In this document: piece by piece, positions 61,736-64,000 of the stretch
Position numbering within the stretch: position 1 is the first letter of the stretch
Layout of the letters: each line of letters opens with the position of its first letter
Source of the DNA: Perilla frutescens
Lineage: Eukaryota > Streptophyta > Magnoliopsida > Lamiales > Lamiaceae
Length of the DNA: 64,000 nucleotides
NCBI GenBank assembly: GCA_026008535.1
Contig: BRKX01000006.1
Span: forward strand, 1,386,501 to 1,450,500
Direction of reading: 5' to 3'
Made by a program: the position numbers and the translations under genes
The notes under the pieces: model-generated
What the model saw: the letters and a program-made list of their open reading frames with translations, nothing else
What the model was told of the DNA's origin: nothing
Database searches by the model: none

Positions 61736-62119
61736 TTAAGCTAAAGAAAGGGATGCAACAATGTGAAAGAACTGAAGTTGCTCAAGTAGCTCGTTGGCGT
61801 GGCCGGTGGCTCGACCCGCGACGCGCGAGAACAGCTCGTCGCTGAGCCGGTCACCGATATGCGCGTCGACCAAGACGCCGCTAACGCTCCGGCAGCTGTT
61901 GGCCAGGGCGCGGCCGATCTCCGCCGCGTCGTCGGGGTGGTTCACCACCAGAGGGCTTCCGCCTCGGAACACCTCGAGCTTGTTGATGACGAACGAGCCG
62001 TCGGCTTCCACCACCTCCTTGAAATCCTCCAAGCTCGCCGCGTAAACCGGAATGTTAAAGTTGTCACGTTTTTCACTAGTGATTAGGCCCTGCCAAATTA
62101 ATTTGGTCACGTCAAATTA

Positions 62120-62181
<62 letters not shown>

Positions 62182-63979
62182 TAGCGTGCATGTGTCGACA
62201 ACAACGAACAAAAATTCTTGAACAAGTATTATTGGGTTAGGATATAATCCAATCAAAAGTTGGGACAGCAAATTGTGACCATTTCGAAATGATCGTGTAT
62301 GTCTAGTTACAATGTGTGACATGATGACATTTACATTGACTTTAATATATCATATTGATAGTACAGTATTTTTGGGTGACTTGAAAAAAAATCACTCATT
62401 TCAATAAGATAATAAGATAATATATTTTCGGAGGAATCTTATATAAATATATGGTCCATTTAATATTATAAATTCACGATTCCTTAAAATTACAAGCATA
62501 ATTAAGAAATTTTCTATAATAATGAATAATATTGGATTATTAAAAAAGAATGATCATTTACTCATAGTGTGCAATGAATTTATTTTCTCATACTAATTCA
62601 ATGAATATGATACATAAATTAGTAAGAGACAACGACTTTTAATATAATCAAAATTCTTTTTTGCCCCAACAATATTAATTTATAGAGATTTTAATGTATG
62701 TACGTACCTCTTGGACGAGATCATCCCAAGCATCTTGAAAATGAGAGCCGAAGAGAATCCCGGCCCCGCCTTGGTCGGTCGGGTCGGAGCAAGTCCGACC
62801 CAAGCAAACCAAGAACATGGACCCTCCTCTTTTAATCTCTTTGGCTCTTGATCTCAAGAATCCAGCCAAATCACTCTGGAATTGCTGCTTGTATGCATTT
62901 GTTGTGCTCTCATTTGCGCCGTGGATGAAAATTCTTCCTTTGTTGTATGCCGTTGATCTCTTGTCCAACACAACATCAGGAACCTATACATACATATATA
63001 TACACAAAGTATACTTAATTAGATTATATTCCCATTTTTAATATATATAATTGCATGCATGCACTAATTCAAGTAATATAATTCATCAATATTTCTCAAT
63101 ATATATATATATATATATATTATTTCTACTGCATGAGTTATAGAATTTATGGGTCTATTATGGTGAAAACTCAGTAACGTGAACAAATCTGAAAAGTGGT
63201 TTTCTGGTACTGAAACTAGGGGCTATTGTCAAACTGGTTTTGACATTTTAATTTTTGATTTTTATTTAATCTAATGTTTTGGAAGTATCATGTAATATTA
63301 ACACCTTTTCAAACATTTAACCACCCCTAATTAACACAATAATCGTCCTCGATTATTAGCATTAAAAGTGTAGTCAACAGACAACATTATATATTCTTCT
63401 CAATTAATCATAACTAAGAGGACACTAATTAATTAAAGATTTAACAAAAGAATTGTTTAATTAAACATATAAGCAAAATTTTGTTAAATTTTAATAATTG
63501 TGAATTTTAGTAATTATAATTAACGTATACAATTTGATAAAATTAAATAACGCAGTAATAATATATACCTGAGACAGCCAGTGCAGAGAAAAGGCGGAAT
63601 AGAAGACGTCGACGGACTTCGCCGGGAAGAGGCGGCGGTAGAAAGTGCCGGGAACTCCGGCGGCGAAGTAAGAGCGGTGGGTGTCGGACGCGAGGCACTC
63701 CTCCATGCTGACGCCGCCGTAGGGCGGGAGGAGCTGGAAGAGGGTGTTGAAGTCGTTGGAAGGCAGATCGGAGAAGAAGGCGGAGAATTCCGGCGGATCG
63801 CGGCCGGCCGCCTCGTGCCGCTTCATCATGTGCTTGATGATGAACTCTACCATGTATATGGTGTTGCTGCCGCACGAGCACCCCAAGTCCGCCACCACGA
63901 ACGGAATCTCCGCCGTGCTCAGCCGCACGCCGTCCAGGGTTTCTCTCAGGAGATGCAGCATCGATCGCGCATGCTGCGC
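61736..63979 (-). CDS. IAMT1: Indole-3-acetate O-methyltransferase (SABATH family), 5' end outside window
   Basis: Three exons on the minus strand (63979-63569, 62983-62708, 62089-61736) encode 346 residues to the stop. The first begins after a splice acceptor (TATAG|GCG), so one further exon of roughly 40 codons lies beyond 64000. The SAM-binding motif VADLGCSCGSNT, FSDLPSNDFNTLF and the substrate-pocket region FYSAFSLHWLSQ are intact, as are the later GGSMFLVCLGR and SHFQDAWDDLV. SABATH enzymes transfer methyl from S-adenosylmethionine to carboxyl groups of small acids. The overall sequence, including the conserved C-terminus QFFHIVASLSLA, fits the ancient IAMT clade that makes methyl-IAA and lowers active auxin. 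Substrate is inferred from clade membership. Order matches At5g55250. Intron 2 holds a long AT microsatellite. Confidence 0.94.
62127..62179. repeat. (AT)n microsatellite in IAMT intron
   Basis: About 26 uninterrupted AT units. Length is likely to vary between individuals and assemblies. Confidence 0.9.
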
Positions 63980-64000
63980 CTATACACACACACACATATA

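Noticed and set aside
1..64000. A new multi-gene biological system
   Set aside because: The genes are conserved housekeeping genes from separate pathways, and their proximity is explained by ancestral synteny.

Overview
The window is nuclear genomic DNA from a flowering plant, most likely a eudicot and plausibly an asterid (the order cannot be fixed from the sequence). The evidence is intron-rich genes with short GT-AG introns, AT-rich intergenic DNA, a nuclear tRNA-Gly, GA/CT microsatellites beside transcription starts, and plant-only gene families. Exons were joined by hand from splice signals and reading phase. Every main model closes in frame except the 5' end of the MAP65 gene.

Layout: 1-9.2 kb is gene-poor, holding an unrecognised Ser/Pro-rich reading frame, a short non-autonomous Helitron, an island of inverted CGTGA-type short repeats and a diverged tandem array. 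9.3-20.6 kb holds a DUF3537 seven-transmembrane protein and an EH-domain dynamin-like ATPase (EHD), both on the + strand. 21.6-24.3 kb holds tRNA-Gly(GCC) and a GDSL esterase/lipase on the - strand. 27.9-33.2 kb holds mitochondrial GrpE (+) and a small conserved plant protein (-). 35.6-44.4 kb holds a chloroplast trigger factor (+) convergent with a CDP-diacylglycerol synthase (-). 50.4-58.1 kb holds MAP65 (+) and LIP5/VTA1 (+). 59.2-59.7 kb holds a small unknown intronless gene. From 61.7 kb to beyond the window lies an indole-3-acetate O-methyltransferase of the SABATH family (-).

These are housekeeping genes from unrelated pathways: protein folding in mitochondria and plastids, endosome recycling and multivesicular-body sorting, phospholipid synthesis, cortical microtubules and auxin methylation. 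They do not form a functional cluster. From memory, their order matches conserved microsynteny with Arabidopsis At3g20290-20300, At4g26750-26790 and At5g55200-55250, so the window looks like an ancestral block whose pieces Arabidopsis split over duplicated segments.

The less ordinary content is in the transposon layer and in small gene lesions. It includes a hAT-type element inserted in the terminal repeat of a Stowaway-like MITE with an exact 8-bp duplication, two Mutator-type MITEs with exact 9- and 10-bp duplications, an 82-bp perfect palindrome, tandem copies of an intron-exon junction inside the GDSL gene, a GC-AG intron in trigger factor, and an apparent 4-base loss that puts the conserved MAP65 N-terminus out of frame. 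I found no convincing new multi-gene system.
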